From contig NZ_CP045997.1 in NCBI RefSeq assembly GCF_010233585.1, forward strand, positions 248,001-312,000: a DNA stretch of 64,000 nt, written 5' to 3'. Of the stretch, positions 37,334 to 45,905 are shown piece after piece. A program made the position numbers and the translations under genes. The notes below the pieces were generated by a model. The model was not told the DNA's origin, searched no databases, and saw only the letters and a program-made list of their open reading frames with translations. Numbering within the stretch: the stretch's first letter is position 1; every line of letters begins with the position of its first letter. The stretch comes from Spirosoma endbachense (GTDB lineage: Bacteria > Bacteroidota > Bacteroidia > Cytophagales > Spirosomataceae).

Positions 37334-37783
37334 ATGAAATCATTCCTTTGGATTATAATTGGTTCTCTATTTTTTACGGCCTGTACGAGTGATGCCGTAA
37401 ATATTCAGGACCTCAATCGCCAATTTATCGACGCCTGGAACACGAAAAATGCGGACAAAATAGCTGGGTTTCTTGCCGAAGATGTGGACTTCGTACAAGG
37501 AAATACGCATTTTAAGGGTAAATCTGAAGTGGCGAAGAAGTGGGTTCAGGAAACACTGCCGACGCTGTCTGATTTGAAAACCAATGTAGTAAGTTCGGGT
37601 ACAGATAAGAAAACTGCTTATGAAGCCGGTACATTTTCGGTTGATGTTTTACCTGCCAGTCCAGATCTGCCGCATGGTATTGGCGAAGGAAATTTTATCC
37701 TGCTCTGGAAAAAAGGGGAGGATGGAACCTGGAAGCTAAGTTACGCGCAACTGGAAGACATGCCCGTGCAGGCTAAAAATTAG
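37334..37783 (+). CDS. NTF2/SnoaL-like (DUF4440) lipoprotein
   Basis: A 149-residue lipoprotein with lipobox FTAC (Cys17) and an NTF2-like fold: LNRQFIDAWNTKNADKIAGFLAEDVDFVQGNTHFKGKSEVAKKWVQ, then GEGNFILLWKKGEDGTWKLSYAQLED. The fold binds small ligands; catalysis is not assured. It has its own position between a hairpin and the converging propeller gene. Confidence 0.86.
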   Translation: MKSFLWIIIGSLFFTACTSDAVNIQDLNRQFIDAWNTKNADKIAGFLAEDVDFVQGNTHFKGKSEVAKKWVQETLPTLSDLKTNVVSSGTDKKTAYEAGTFSVDVLPASPDLPHGIGEGNFILLWKKGEDGTWKLSYAQLEDMPVQAKN

Positions 37784-37801
37784 ATTAAGCAAAGTTAAAT
37801 C

Positions 37802-37870
37802 AGAAGCGTGTTTGGTCAGTATGATCGACCTGCAAGTACTCCAAGAGGGATACTGGCAAAACACGCTTCT
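37802..37870. terminator. branched inverted repeat between convergent genes
   Basis: Outer arms 37802-37813 and 37859-37870 are perfect over 12 bases; inner CAGTAT/ATACTG pairs extend the stem past small bulges. It lies between the NTF2-like stop and the propeller gene stop. Confidence 0.75.
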
Positions 37871-37884
37871 TGTTTATTGGCTGT

Positions 37885-39210
37885 TTATTCTCTGGTGCGC
37901 GAAGCAGGCTTTTTTGTGCTGGTTGCGTCCCCTTTATAAGCGATCCGAAACAGCGTTCCATTTAAATCATCTGTTACGTACAATGAGCCATCAGCGCTTT
38001 GTGCCAGCCCACACGGACGATGCTGAACGGGGCCGGTTGGTTTAACCAGGTCGGTTCCCGCAAAATTATCGGCGAAGATCTCCCAGTTTCCAGAAGGTTT
38101 TCCGTTCTTGAATGGTACAAAGGCGACCATATATCCTTTATGCAACTCCGCCGATTGAGCATGGAAGGCAATGAAGGCACCATTGCGGTATTTTTCAGGA
38201 AACGCTGTTCCAGTATAAAACAGCAAACCATTGGGGCCAAGGTGTGCCGGGAAAGCCATCAGCGGATTAATTGTTTTTTCTCCGCCCGTTTTTTTGCCGT
38301 CACCACCATATTCGGGAGCCAGAATTTTCTTTTTCTGAATGTGATCGTAGTAGATATAAGGCCAGCCAGCATCATCACCCCGATGGATCTCATACATGGT
38401 TTCGGCAGGCAACTCAGCACTTTGTTTAGGCGTATAATATTGCGGATAAAAGTCGTGGAACTGACCCCGCCCGTGTTGCATAACAAATAAAGAATTGGTT
38501 TTCTGGTTCCAGTCAAGACCAACTACGTTTTTTAGACCCGTAGCATAGCGAACACCATCGGCATACGTTTGATTAGCCCGGCTCGCCTTGAACTGCCAGA
38601 TGGCCGCTGCCGAATCGAGCAGTGGGCAGGGCATTAAACCTTTGCCCGTTCCTGCGTCGCGGCAGGCGTCATTATCAGAAGCCACGTTTACATAAATATT
38701 ATCCTGATTATCAACGACAATTGATTTTGACAGATCCCTGGTGTGTGCCATCAGACCCGACACAAGCTTTTCGGGTTGATCAGGGTTGATAACTTCTTCT
38801 TTATCATCGAGCTTGTACCGAAAAATGCTCGTGTTCGATGACGTGTAGAGGTAGCCATTTTTCAGGTAAATACCAGTGCCTGGATAATCGCCAAAACCGA
38901 CCTGTTCGTCGATGACGCCATCTTTATCCGTATCGCGTAATCGATAAATACCTTTGCCATCCTTTAATTTGGACAGCTTTACGTATATAGTTCCCGTTTT
39001 CGTGATGACCAGGTGTCGCGTTGGTCCTAAACCCTCTGCCATGATAGTCGCTGAAAAGCCGACCGGGAGTTTCAGGTCAGCGGCAACAATTGCTTTTGAC
39101 GAACTACGAGTTGAACGGGAGGGAGGAGCATCGGTCGGCGCAGCGCCAGTACTGCCACCAGCAGCCAGCGCAGTTATTAGGCAGGCAACCGTAAAAAAAG
39201 GGTTATTCAT
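37885..39210 (-). CDS. secreted sorbosone dehydrogenase/PQQ-glucose dehydrogenase-like beta-propeller
   Basis: A 441-residue exported protein with an N-terminal signal. The propeller strands are of the GDH/sorbosone dehydrogenase type: VPGFSA-like LPVGFSATIMAEGL, YRLRDTDKDGVIDEQ (a calcium-like DxDxDG loop), NIYVNVASDNDACRDAG, GVRYATGLKNVVGLDWN, LFVMQHGRGQFHDFYP, GWPYIYYD, HLGPNGLLFYTG and RPCGLAQSADGSLYVTDDLNGTLFRI. The family uses PQQ to oxidise sugars or aldehydes. Conserved His/Arg residues for PQQ appear present, but I cannot confirm cofactor use. Likely periplasmic or outer-surface. Confidence 0.87.
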   Translation of the reverse strand: MNNPFFTVACLITALAAGGSTGAAPTDAPPSRSTRSSSKAIVAADLKLPVGFSATIMAEGLGPTRHLVITKTGTIYVKLSKLKDGKGIYRLRDTDKDGVIDEQVGFGDYPGTGIYLKNGYLYTSSNTSIFRYKLDDKEEVINPDQPEKLVSGLMAHTRDLSKSIVVDNQDNIYVNVASDNDACRDAGTGKGLMPCPLLDSAAAIWQFKASRANQTYADGVRYATGLKNVVGLDWNQKTNSLFVMQHGRGQFHDFYPQYYTPKQSAELPAETMYEIHRGDDAGWPYIYYDHIQKKKILAPEYGGDGKKTGGEKTINPLMAFPAHLGPNGLLFYTGTAFPEKYRNGAFIAFHAQSAELHKGYMVAFVPFKNGKPSGNWEIFADNFAGTDLVKPTGPVQHRPCGLAQSADGSLYVTDDLNGTLFRIAYKGDATSTKKPASRTRE

Positions 39211-39300
39211 ATAAGAATGTGAACCAGAACGGAAAATAGGATTGACTACAGCAGTAAGTAAACTGTTGCCAAAAAATACTATTCTACTTGTTCACTTCTA

Positions 39301-39342
39301 AAAACACCATCTGAAATAAGTTCAGGTTTGAGATGGTGTTTT
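39301..39342. terminator. terminator hairpin after the Nudix gene
   Basis: Arms 39301-39312 and 39331-39342 pair over 12 bases, with an inner CTGAA/TTCAG option. A T-run flanks the right arm and an A-run the left, so it could work on either strand. It is downstream of the minus-strand Nudix gene. Confidence 0.78.
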
Positions 39343-39430
39343 TTAGGTCTACCAGCCCCTCACGGGAAAATACATGCGCCTTAATGCAGCTAAGTTGAGC
39401 CGAGCATTGTTCACTGGCAATCCAAGCTGT

Positions 39431-40144
39431 TTAGTTGTCCATTGATTGATCAACAGACTGGTTGACCGTATCGATGACAAAGCGAATAGAACTGAATGAG
39501 TTCGTGAGCGCTAACTTGGTCTGTCGCTGATCGAGCCAGGCAAGCTTTTCTATTCCTTCATCTCCCTGCGGAGCCATTCGTTTATCGTCAACTACGGCCA
39601 TTCGATACCATTTCGTGCGTTTCAGAATCCGGTTACCATTTAAGGCATAGGTATGCCAGGTGGTACAGATACGTTCACCCAGCGATACGCGAACCCCCGT
39701 TTCTTCTTCAACCTCACGGGCCGCGCCCTGACGCGATGATTCGCCATCATCTAATTTACCCTTCGGCAAATCCCAGACACCCCGCCGAAACATCAACAGC
39801 ATTTTATCACCTTTAAAAACAACGCCACCAGCGGCTTTAATGATCCTGAAGGGTTTCTTTATCGCGTCTTCACAGGCGCTTTTGTCAAGGCATCCAAGCG
39901 TTATCGACAAAAGATGGTCCGACTTTGCTTTCTGTAGCAAGGCAAGAATTTTCTCAACCGTGGCTGGGGTTGTATTAAGCACCAGAAGATGACCCTGAAA
40001 CACATCCGCTTTCAGCACATCCAGGCGAGCGTCAACGATACGATCGTAATCGCCGAAAGCTTCCTGTTTCAACGAGCTGGTAAGTTGTGATGTGGCTTTT
40101 GGGCCAACGAGCCGGATTGGGCGGTCGTTAATGAAAACAATCAT
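39431..40144 (-). CDS. Nudix hydrolase with N-terminal extension
   Basis: A 237-residue Nudix enzyme that cleaves nucleoside-diphosphate-linked compounds. The complete Nudix box is G-x5-E-x7-REVEEETGV, in GKLDDGESSRQGAA-REVEEETGV. Unlike small Nudix proteins it carries an extra ~100-residue N-terminal region (MIVFINDRPIRLVGP...LLSITLGCLDKSAC), whose identity I do not know. The ATG at 40144 is favoured over one 36 bases upstream. Confidence 0.9.
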   Translation of the reverse strand: MIVFINDRPIRLVGPKATSQLTSSLKQEAFGDYDRIVDARLDVLKADVFQGHLLVLNTTPATVEKILALLQKAKSDHLLSITLGCLDKSACEDAIKKPFRIIKAAGGVVFKGDKMLLMFRRGVWDLPKGKLDDGESSRQGAAREVEEETGVRVSLGERICTTWHTYALNGNRILKRTKWYRMAVVDDKRMAPQGDEGIEKLAWLDQRQTKLALTNSFSSIRFVIDTVNQSVDQSMDN

Positions 40145-40231
40145 TGGGGAATTATGCGGTTCGAAGAGTAAAAATAGCAAAAACCAACGGTCTGTTGTAC
40201 CATTAAACCATTATAAACAATTTCCGTTTAC

Positions 40232-40239
40232 TATTTTTG
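40232..40239 (+). promoter_or_regulatory. -7 box for the CorC/HlyC gene
   Basis: TATTTTTG fits TAnnTTTG. It places the transcript start near 40245, which argues for the GTG at 40263 as the start of the next gene rather than codons further upstream. The -33 element is weak. Confidence 0.5.
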
Positions 40240-40262
40240 CGACAAGCCAACCATTCCCATTT

Positions 40263-41552
40263 GTGGAAATCCTTATAATTTTATTGCTGACGATTCTGAA
40301 TGGTGTGTTTTCCATGTCAGAAATCGCACTTGTTTCTTCCCGTAAATCCAAGCTGGAAACGGCGGCTAAAAACGGTGACCGCAGGGCACAGGTAGCCCTC
40401 GACCTGTCGAATTCTCCTAATCGGTTCCTGTCAACGGTTCAGATTGGCATTACGCTGATCGGTATTTTGCTTGGTATATTTTCGGGCGATAAGCTGACCG
40501 ACGATGTTCAGAATTTTGTTGCCCAGATTGAAATCATTCGGCCTTATGCTCATTCAGTTGCCGTTGCGTTAGTACTATTATTTCTGACATACCTTTCGCT
40601 GGTATTTGGTGAGCTGGTTCCTAAACGCATTGGTTTGTCTAATCCTGAAGGCATTGCGAAAACAATGGCTGCGCCAATGATTTTACTGTCGCGATTGACT
40701 TCACCCTTTATTGCTTTGTTAACGGTTTCGAGTGATGTTCTGCTAAAAATTCTGAATATTAAACCGAATGAAAGTGCCGTAACGGAGGAGGAAATCAAAA
40801 GCTTAATTCAGGAAGGAACGTCAGGAGGGGCCATTGAAGAAATCGAGCAGGAAATCGTTCAGAATGTTTTTCAACTCGGTGACCGCAAAATTACGTCGTT
40901 GATGACGAACCGTCAGGAGATTGTTTACCTTGATCTGGAAGATGAACTCGCCGAAAACAAAGCTAAGATTTTGGACTATAAGCATTCTGTCTATCCGCTT
41001 TGTAACGGCAGTGTAGACGAAGTGGTCGGCCTGATTTACACCAAAGATTTTCTTGGTAAAGATCTGGACGTCGAACTGACAAGGCTGGATGAGATTAAGC
41101 GGGAAGCGTTATTTGTGCCAGAGAACAACCGGGCTTATCAGGTACTCGAGCGTTTCCGGGAGCGGAAGCAGTATGTAGGCATGATTGTCGATGAATATGG
41201 TGGCGTTTTGGGTGTTGTAACGCTGAATGATATTCTGGACGTTTTGGTGGGTGATATCAATGACGACACGCATTCGGACTACGAAATCCGAACCCGCGAT
41301 GATGGGAGCTATCTAATTGATGCTCAGTTGCCATTTGAAGATTTTGTTTCATACTTTTCTATCAACATCACTGCTCAGGCCCGGCGTGATCTGACCGGTT
41401 TCGATACGTTGGGCGGGTTTGCGCTGCATATTCTAAAAGACATTCCTCAGACTGGTGAATCCTTTGTCTGGCAGGCTTTTCGATTCGAAATTGTTGATAT
41501 GGATAAGAGTCGTATTGATAAGATACTTGTCCGTAAATTGGCGGAAGAATAG
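40263..41552 (+). CDS. CorC/HlyC-type CNNM membrane protein with CBS pair
   Basis: A 429-residue protein with an N-terminal DUF21/CNNM membrane domain (VEILIILLLTILNGVFSMSEIALVSSRKSKL, QIGITLIGILLGIFSGD, LLFLTYLSLVFGELVPKRIGLS), a CBS pair in the middle (MTNRQEIVYLDLEDEL, GMIVDEYGGVLGVVTLNDILDVLVGDI) and a C-terminal CorC_HlyC domain. Such proteins act in magnesium/cobalt efflux or homeostasis. The GTG at 40263 is preferred because the -7 box lies 24 bases upstream; an open frame extends further into the divergent Nudix gene. Confidence 0.9.
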   Translation: MEILIILLLTILNGVFSMSEIALVSSRKSKLETAAKNGDRRAQVALDLSNSPNRFLSTVQIGITLIGILLGIFSGDKLTDDVQNFVAQIEIIRPYAHSVAVALVLLFLTYLSLVFGELVPKRIGLSNPEGIAKTMAAPMILLSRLTSPFIALLTVSSDVLLKILNIKPNESAVTEEEIKSLIQEGTSGGAIEEIEQEIVQNVFQLGDRKITSLMTNRQEIVYLDLEDELAENKAKILDYKHSVYPLCNGSVDEVVGLIYTKDFLGKDLDVELTRLDEIKREALFVPENNRAYQVLERFRERKQYVGMIVDEYGGVLGVVTLNDILDVLVGDINDDTHSDYEIRTRDDGSYLIDAQLPFEDFVSYFSINITAQARRDLTGFDTLGGFALHILKDIPQTGESFVWQAFRFEIVDMDKSRIDKILVRKLAEE

Positions 41553-41616
41553 GTATATTGTTAAACAGCAAGCCCATTTTGCTGGTTATAGATGAGAACC
41601 AACTTCATCAATAGCC

Positions 41617-41946
41617 ATGCGATATTTCATCCCAGATTCTATTGATTCTACCGGCAGCAGCTCGAGCGAGGTTCCGTCAGGTATGGACAACGACCCTAAA
41701 GCTGATGAAGAAGTAATTGATCAAAGCGAAGGCGATCCATCGGCGCAATATCCGAAAGCTGTGGAACAAACTCCTGAGCCTGCAAAAATTGCTCCCGACA
41801 ATCTGGCCGACTCAATTGCTTATGCACTTGATGGAAGCGGCCCCGGCCCAACTGGTGAAAAACCCAATGTTTCAGAACATAAACCTATAACAGAGGGAAT
41901 AACCGGCGCCGGATTAGATGAAGAAGAGGAAGCATTACGAGTCTAG
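41617..41946 (+). CDS. small acidic hypothetical protein
   Basis: A 109-residue, Asp/Glu/Pro/Gly-rich protein with few hydrophobic residues (GMDNDPKADEEVIDQSEGDPSAQYPKAVE, ending GLDEEEEALRV). It looks disordered. No domain is recognised. It is convergent with the coiled-coil gene across a 19-bp hairpin, which supports its being a real transcript. Confidence 0.6.
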   Translation: MRYFIPDSIDSTGSSSSEVPSGMDNDPKADEEVIDQSEGDPSAQYPKAVEQTPEPAKIAPDNLADSIAYALDGSGPGPTGEKPNVSEHKPITEGITGAGLDEEEEALRV

Positions 41947-41965
41947 TTATAGAATTGAAAGATTG

Positions 41966-42015
41966 TTAATGCAAAAGCGAGTGCCCTAATAATAGAGCAC
42001 TCGCTTTTGCATTAA
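41966..42015. terminator. 19-bp perfect inverted repeat between convergent genes
   Basis: Arms 41966-41984 and 41997-42015 are perfectly complementary with a 12-base loop. The element lies between the small acidic gene and the coiled-coil gene stops. Confidence 0.85.
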
Positions 42016-42025
42016 ACGAAACGAA

Positions 42026-42580
42026 CTAACCCAGCCGCTCTTGTAGTAATTTTAAAATGACATGCTGAGTCAGTTTTATTTCTGATACGTCGCCTTTCAG
42101 GATTGAGACATCTCCTTCGATAGTAGTAAGCCGACCATTAAAATGTTCGAAGCCCTGGCGGACTTCAACTGTCAGATTTGCCAGGCCAGAGGCAGTTTTG
42201 TCTGCTTTTCGTTCTATGCGAAGCACATCCGTTTTAAGATCCGCAATGTCCGATTTAACCCCGGCCATATCAGTCTTGAGCTCCGCTACATCTGTTTTAA
42301 CCCCGGCCATATCAGTCTTGAGCTCCGCTACATCTGTTTTAAGTACTGCTACGTCGGTTTTAAGGTCCGCTACATCTGACTTGACTTCGGCCAAATCAGT
42401 CTTAAGACCCACCACATCGGTTTTGAGCTCTGCTATATCAGTCTTGACTTCTGCTACGTCCAATTTGACAATAGCAATTTCATCGGCTATAGCACCCATT
42501 TGTCCGATCATTCGATCTTGTTTCTGGGCGATATCAGCTACTATAGGTTCTAGTTGGTTAAGGCGTTTTTCCGGTGTCAT
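42026..42580 (-). CDS. heptad-repeat coiled-coil protein
   Basis: A 184-residue protein built mostly of about 12 perfect seven-residue repeats of the type A-E-L-K-T-D-V (residues ~35-120), ending in a Glu/Lys tail. No signal peptide or membrane segment. It would form a long parallel coiled coil. Within the repeat the DNA has two identical 42-bp copies at 42254-42295 and 42296-42337, so the repeat count probably changes by slippage. The -7 box lies 6 bases before the ATG, so the messenger may be leaderless. Function unknown; the rod could space membrane or phage-like structures. Confidence 0.85.
   Translation of the reverse strand: MTPEKRLNQLEPIVADIAQKQDRMIGQMGAIADEIAIVKLDVAEVKTDIAELKTDVVGLKTDLAEVKSDVADLKTDVAVLKTDVAELKTDMAGVKTDVAELKTDMAGVKSDIADLKTDVLRIERKADKTASGLANLTVEVRQGFEHFNGRLTTIEGDVSILKGDVSEIKLTQHVILKLLQERLG
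42254..42337. repeat. 42-bp perfect tandem duplication inside the coiled-coil gene
   Basis: Positions 42254-42295 and 42296-42337 are identical. The unit encodes two heptads, so the reading frame is kept. Surrounding heptads are similar but diverged, so this is the most recent copy step. Confidence 0.9.
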
Positions 42581-42585
42581 GGAGG

Positions 42586-42593
42586 CAAATGTA
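42586..42593 (-). promoter_or_regulatory. -7 box next to the coiled-coil start codon
   Basis: On the minus strand the sequence is TACATTTG (fits TAnnTTTG), five bases before the ATG at 42580. A -33 element is weak. Confidence 0.45.
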
Positions 42594-42607
42594 ACGAAAT
42601 AATTATT

Positions 42608-44368
42608 TTAAACTACTTCCTTGTATTGCATCCTATATAAATTCGCGTAGAACCCTTCACGCTGAAGAAGTTCTTCATGATTTCCCTGTTCAACAATCCG
42701 TCCTTTGTCTACGACAATAATATTATGCGCTTTTTGGATCGTTGACAAGCGGTGGGCAATAACGATAGCAGTTCGGCCTTTCATCAGTTTGTCAATGGCG
42801 TTTTGGATCATTTCTTCAGTTTCGGTATCTACTGAAGAGGTCGCTTCATCGAGAACGATAATTTTGGGGTCCTGAACCATGGCCCGAACGAATGAAATCA
42901 ACTGCCGCTGCCCGACTGATAGCGTAGAGCCCCGTTCCATAACATTATAGGCGTACCCCCCCGGCAGACGCTCAATAAAGTCGTGAACACCAACCAGTTT
43001 AGCGGCTTCCACCATTTTTTCGCGGCTAATGCGTTTATCGCCGAGTGTAATGTTATTCTCGATCGTGTCAGAAAACAGGAAAACGTCCTGCAAAACAACA
43101 CCGATGTTTCGGCGTAAATGACCGAGTTCATAATCATGAAGATCGATGCCATCTATATTAATTTCACCTTTATTAATATCGTAAAAACGACTCAGCAGGT
43201 TAATGATAGACGATTTTCCGGCTCCCGTTGCGCCAACGAAGGCTACGGTTTCGCCAGCATTGACCCGGAATGAGATGTCGCGTAATACCCAGTCCTCATT
43301 GTTATAGGCAAACCAGACGTTATTAAATTCAACCTCTCCGCGAATGGCCGTCGGGGCATAATTGCCATTATTGACCGTAAATTCATCACTATCCAGAAGC
43401 TTAATGATCCGGTCGGTGCTGACAATACCCATCTGTAGGGTATTGAAACGGTCGGCCAGCATTCGGATCGGACGGAAAAACAGATTAATAAACATCACAA
43501 AGGCCGTAACGGTCCCAAATGTGATGTCGGCGTTTATGATTTGTTTAGCTCCGTACCAGACAACCAGACCAACCGCAACAGCCGAAATAATATCGGCAAC
43601 GGGGTAATAAACGGAATAATACCAGATTGAGCGAATATTGGCGGCCCGGTGTTCAGCATTAATGGTGCGGAATTTCTCCGCTTCAATCTTCTCGCTGCCA
43701 AAAATCTGGACGATGTTCATGCCGGTGATGTGTTCCTGAACAAACGAGTTCAGATTGGCAACGGCAGTCCGGACTTCATTGAACGATTTTTTGATTTTTT
43801 CCTTGAAGACATACGTACTGAACAGCATCAATGGTATTGTAGACAGGCTGATTGCTGCCAAACGCCAGTCGGTATAAAACATGACCCCAATAATCAGTAC
43901 CAATTGAAGAATATCTCCCGCAATGGCAGCCATGCCCTCACTGAAAACATCAGCCAGCGTTTCAACATCAGAAATGGAGCGTGTTACCAGGCGACCAATG
44001 GGGGTGTTATCGAAAAACTTCAACCGCAATTGAAGAATCTTCCGATAGAGTTGCACCCGGATGTCGCGAATAATGTATTGGCCAAGCCAGCCCGACAGAT
44101 AGGTATTCGAAAATTGCACAATGGCTTGTGCCACTAACACCCCAATCATAATGGCCAGCATCAGCGTTAATTGCTGATAATCACCCGCTGAAATAACGTT
44201 ATCGATTGTAAAACGGATAAGCAGGGGTGCCAGCGGAGCCAGACAAGCCGAAAGTAAAATGACACATATAAGCAGATAAAAGCGAGCTTGATAAGGCTTT
44301 ACAAAAGAGTATAGCCGCCGTAGAATGGCCAAGTCGAAGATTCGACCACTTTTCTGTTCTTCGTTCAC
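42608..44368 (-). CDS. MsbA-like ABC transporter (fused membrane and ATPase domains)
   Basis: A 586-residue half-transporter with a six-helix membrane domain followed by the ATPase. Walker A GATGAGKSS, signature LSVGQRQL (V in place of G in LSGGQ), Walker B KIIVLDEATSSVD and the H-loop AHRLSTI are visible. Such dimeric exporters move lipids or drugs outward. The start is a GTG at 44366-44368; no ATG lies upstream before a stop. The gene begins 28 bp after the coiled-coil gene on the same strand and may be coupled with it. Confidence 0.93.
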   Translation of the reverse strand: MNEEQKSGRIFDLAILRRLYSFVKPYQARFYLLICVILLSACLAPLAPLLIRFTIDNVISAGDYQQLTLMLAIMIGVLVAQAIVQFSNTYLSGWLGQYIIRDIRVQLYRKILQLRLKFFDNTPIGRLVTRSISDVETLADVFSEGMAAIAGDILQLVLIIGVMFYTDWRLAAISLSTIPLMLFSTYVFKEKIKKSFNEVRTAVANLNSFVQEHITGMNIVQIFGSEKIEAEKFRTINAEHRAANIRSIWYYSVYYPVADIISAVAVGLVVWYGAKQIINADITFGTVTAFVMFINLFFRPIRMLADRFNTLQMGIVSTDRIIKLLDSDEFTVNNGNYAPTAIRGEVEFNNVWFAYNNEDWVLRDISFRVNAGETVAFVGATGAGKSSIINLLSRFYDINKGEINIDGIDLHDYELGHLRRNIGVVLQDVFLFSDTIENNITLGDKRISREKMVEAAKLVGVHDFIERLPGGYAYNVMERGSTLSVGQRQLISFVRAMVQDPKIIVLDEATSSVDTETEEMIQNAIDKLMKGRTAIVIAHRLSTIQKAHNIIVVDKGRIVEQGNHEELLQREGFYANLYRMQYKEVV

Positions 44369-44584
44369 GGGAAATTAAATGGCGAGTTTAGTGGGGTAAC
44401 AGTGTTTCGTTGCCGAACGTTTCAGCCAAAAAGGGATTTGATTCGTTGGAGCGATGGAATAGAAACAGTAAAATTAATCGTCAGCTACTTTACTGAATAA
44501 TTCCATATCGCGCATTTTGATAAACCATCGATCTATCTTTTAGGTCAGGTTACGTAAACTGGAAGACAATTATCGGATATGACT

Positions 44585-45844
44585 ATGAAACGGCGGACGT
44601 TTGCCCGGCTGGTTGCTGCACTGCCAGTAAGTTTAAATGTAGAAAAAGAAAACCGAGTTTATACGGGTTCTGAACTGATAACCGATACGATAGGAGCGAA
44701 TGACGATGATCGGGCCTACTGGCTGCGAACCCTGTTGAAAGTTGCTGATCCGGTGTTGACAGCCCTGGCACAGAACCGATTAAAAGCCGAGATGCCCGTC
44801 GAATCGGCGCCGGGCCAACAGGCTGGACGTATCGCTGTGTCGCATCTGGAAGCCTTAGGTCGAACGCTGGCAGGTATAGCCCCCTGGCTTCAGCTGGATA
44901 CTGACGACTCGCCGGAAGGCAGATCGCGGCAGCGTTATTTTGACCTTACCTGGAAAGGTATTGCCAACGCCGTTAATCCGCAGGCCGTTGATTATCTGAA
45001 CTTTACGAAAGGAGGCCAACCCTTAGTCGATGCGGCTTTTTTGGCGCATGGTTTACTACGAGCCCCTAAACTGTGGGCCGCCTTAAATACGGCTGAACAG
45101 ACCAATCTTGTTAATGCCCTACAAGCGAGCAGATCAATTAAGCCAGGTTATAATAACTGGCTGTTGTTCAGTGCTATGGTAGAAGCCGCTTTGTTGAAGT
45201 TTACGGGATCGGGCGACGAATTGCGTATGGACTATGCAATTAGGCAGCACCAGGCGTGGTATAAAGGCGATGGCGCATATGGCGATGGACCCGACTTTCA
45301 CTGGGATTATTATAACAGCTATGTCATTCAGCCAATGCTAATGGATGTTGTTAAAACATTGGTAGAAGCCGGAAAAGCAGATAAAACCTTGTATGAAACC
45401 GTATTGGCCCGTGCCCAGCGCTATGCTTCAATTCAGGAGCGATTAATTGGGCCTGATGGTTCATTTGCCGCTTTCGGGCGATCGCTGGCTTATCGGTGTG
45501 GCGCTTTTCAGTTATTGTCGCAGGTCAGTTTGCAAAAAAATCTTCCGGCCGAACTGCCAGCGGGTCAGGTACGATCTGCATTGACTGCCGTCATGCGCCG
45601 GACGATGGATGCTACCGGCACATTCGACCCCAAAGGATGGCTACAGATTGGTCTGTGTGGTCATCAGCCTTCGATTGGCGAAACCTATATTTCGACGGGG
45701 AGTTTGTATTTGTGCTCTGTTGCGTTTTTGGCGCTCGGTTTACCAGCCACCGACCCGTTCTGGACCGATCCGGCGGCCGATTGGACCGCGAAAAAAATAT
45801 GGTCGGGGCAGGATGTGAAAACCGATCATGCGATAAAAGGATAA
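44585..45844 (+). CDS. DUF2264 protein with Tat-like leader
   Basis: A 419-residue DUF2264 protein; family members are alpha/alpha-barrel proteins linked with polysaccharide use. Seen: DDDRAYWLRTLLKVADPVLTALAQNRLKAEMP at the start, YNNWLLFSAMVEAALLKF, YGDGPDFHWDYYNSYVIQPML, and CGHQPSIGETYISTGSLYLC. The leader KRRTFARLVAALPVSL resembles a twin-arginine signal. ATGs at 44579 and 44585 are both possible. It converges on metG across a terminator. Confidence 0.87.
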   Translation: MKRRTFARLVAALPVSLNVEKENRVYTGSELITDTIGANDDDRAYWLRTLLKVADPVLTALAQNRLKAEMPVESAPGQQAGRIAVSHLEALGRTLAGIAPWLQLDTDDSPEGRSRQRYFDLTWKGIANAVNPQAVDYLNFTKGGQPLVDAAFLAHGLLRAPKLWAALNTAEQTNLVNALQASRSIKPGYNNWLLFSAMVEAALLKFTGSGDELRMDYAIRQHQAWYKGDGAYGDGPDFHWDYYNSYVIQPMLMDVVKTLVEAGKADKTLYETVLARAQRYASIQERLIGPDGSFAAFGRSLAYRCGAFQLLSQVSLQKNLPAELPAGQVRSALTAVMRRTMDATGTFDPKGWLQIGLCGHQPSIGETYISTGSLYLCSVAFLALGLPATDPFWTDPAADWTAKKIWSGQDVKTDHAIKG

Positions 45845-45876
45845 AAAAAGCCGGGCACTGTGACTGTACCCGGCTT
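45842..45876. terminator. intrinsic terminator of metG
   Basis: AAGCCGGG (45848-45855) pairs with CCCGGCTT (45869-45876). In the minus direction the stem is followed at once by a U-run (the A-tract 45843-45849), the classic intrinsic form. The stop of DUF2264 is at its left edge. Confidence 0.82.
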
Positions 45877-45905
45877 AATATTAATTCATTTCTAGTTTCG
45901 ATTGA

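Noticed and set aside
42254..42337. A CRISPR-like periodic repeat
   Set aside because: The repeats have no unique spacers, keep reading frame and encode heptads.
42198..42602. A 134-codon plus-strand frame over the coiled-coil gene
   Set aside because: It arises from the 21-base periodicity of the minus-strand heptad repeat; repetitive Ser/Thr translation without meaning.
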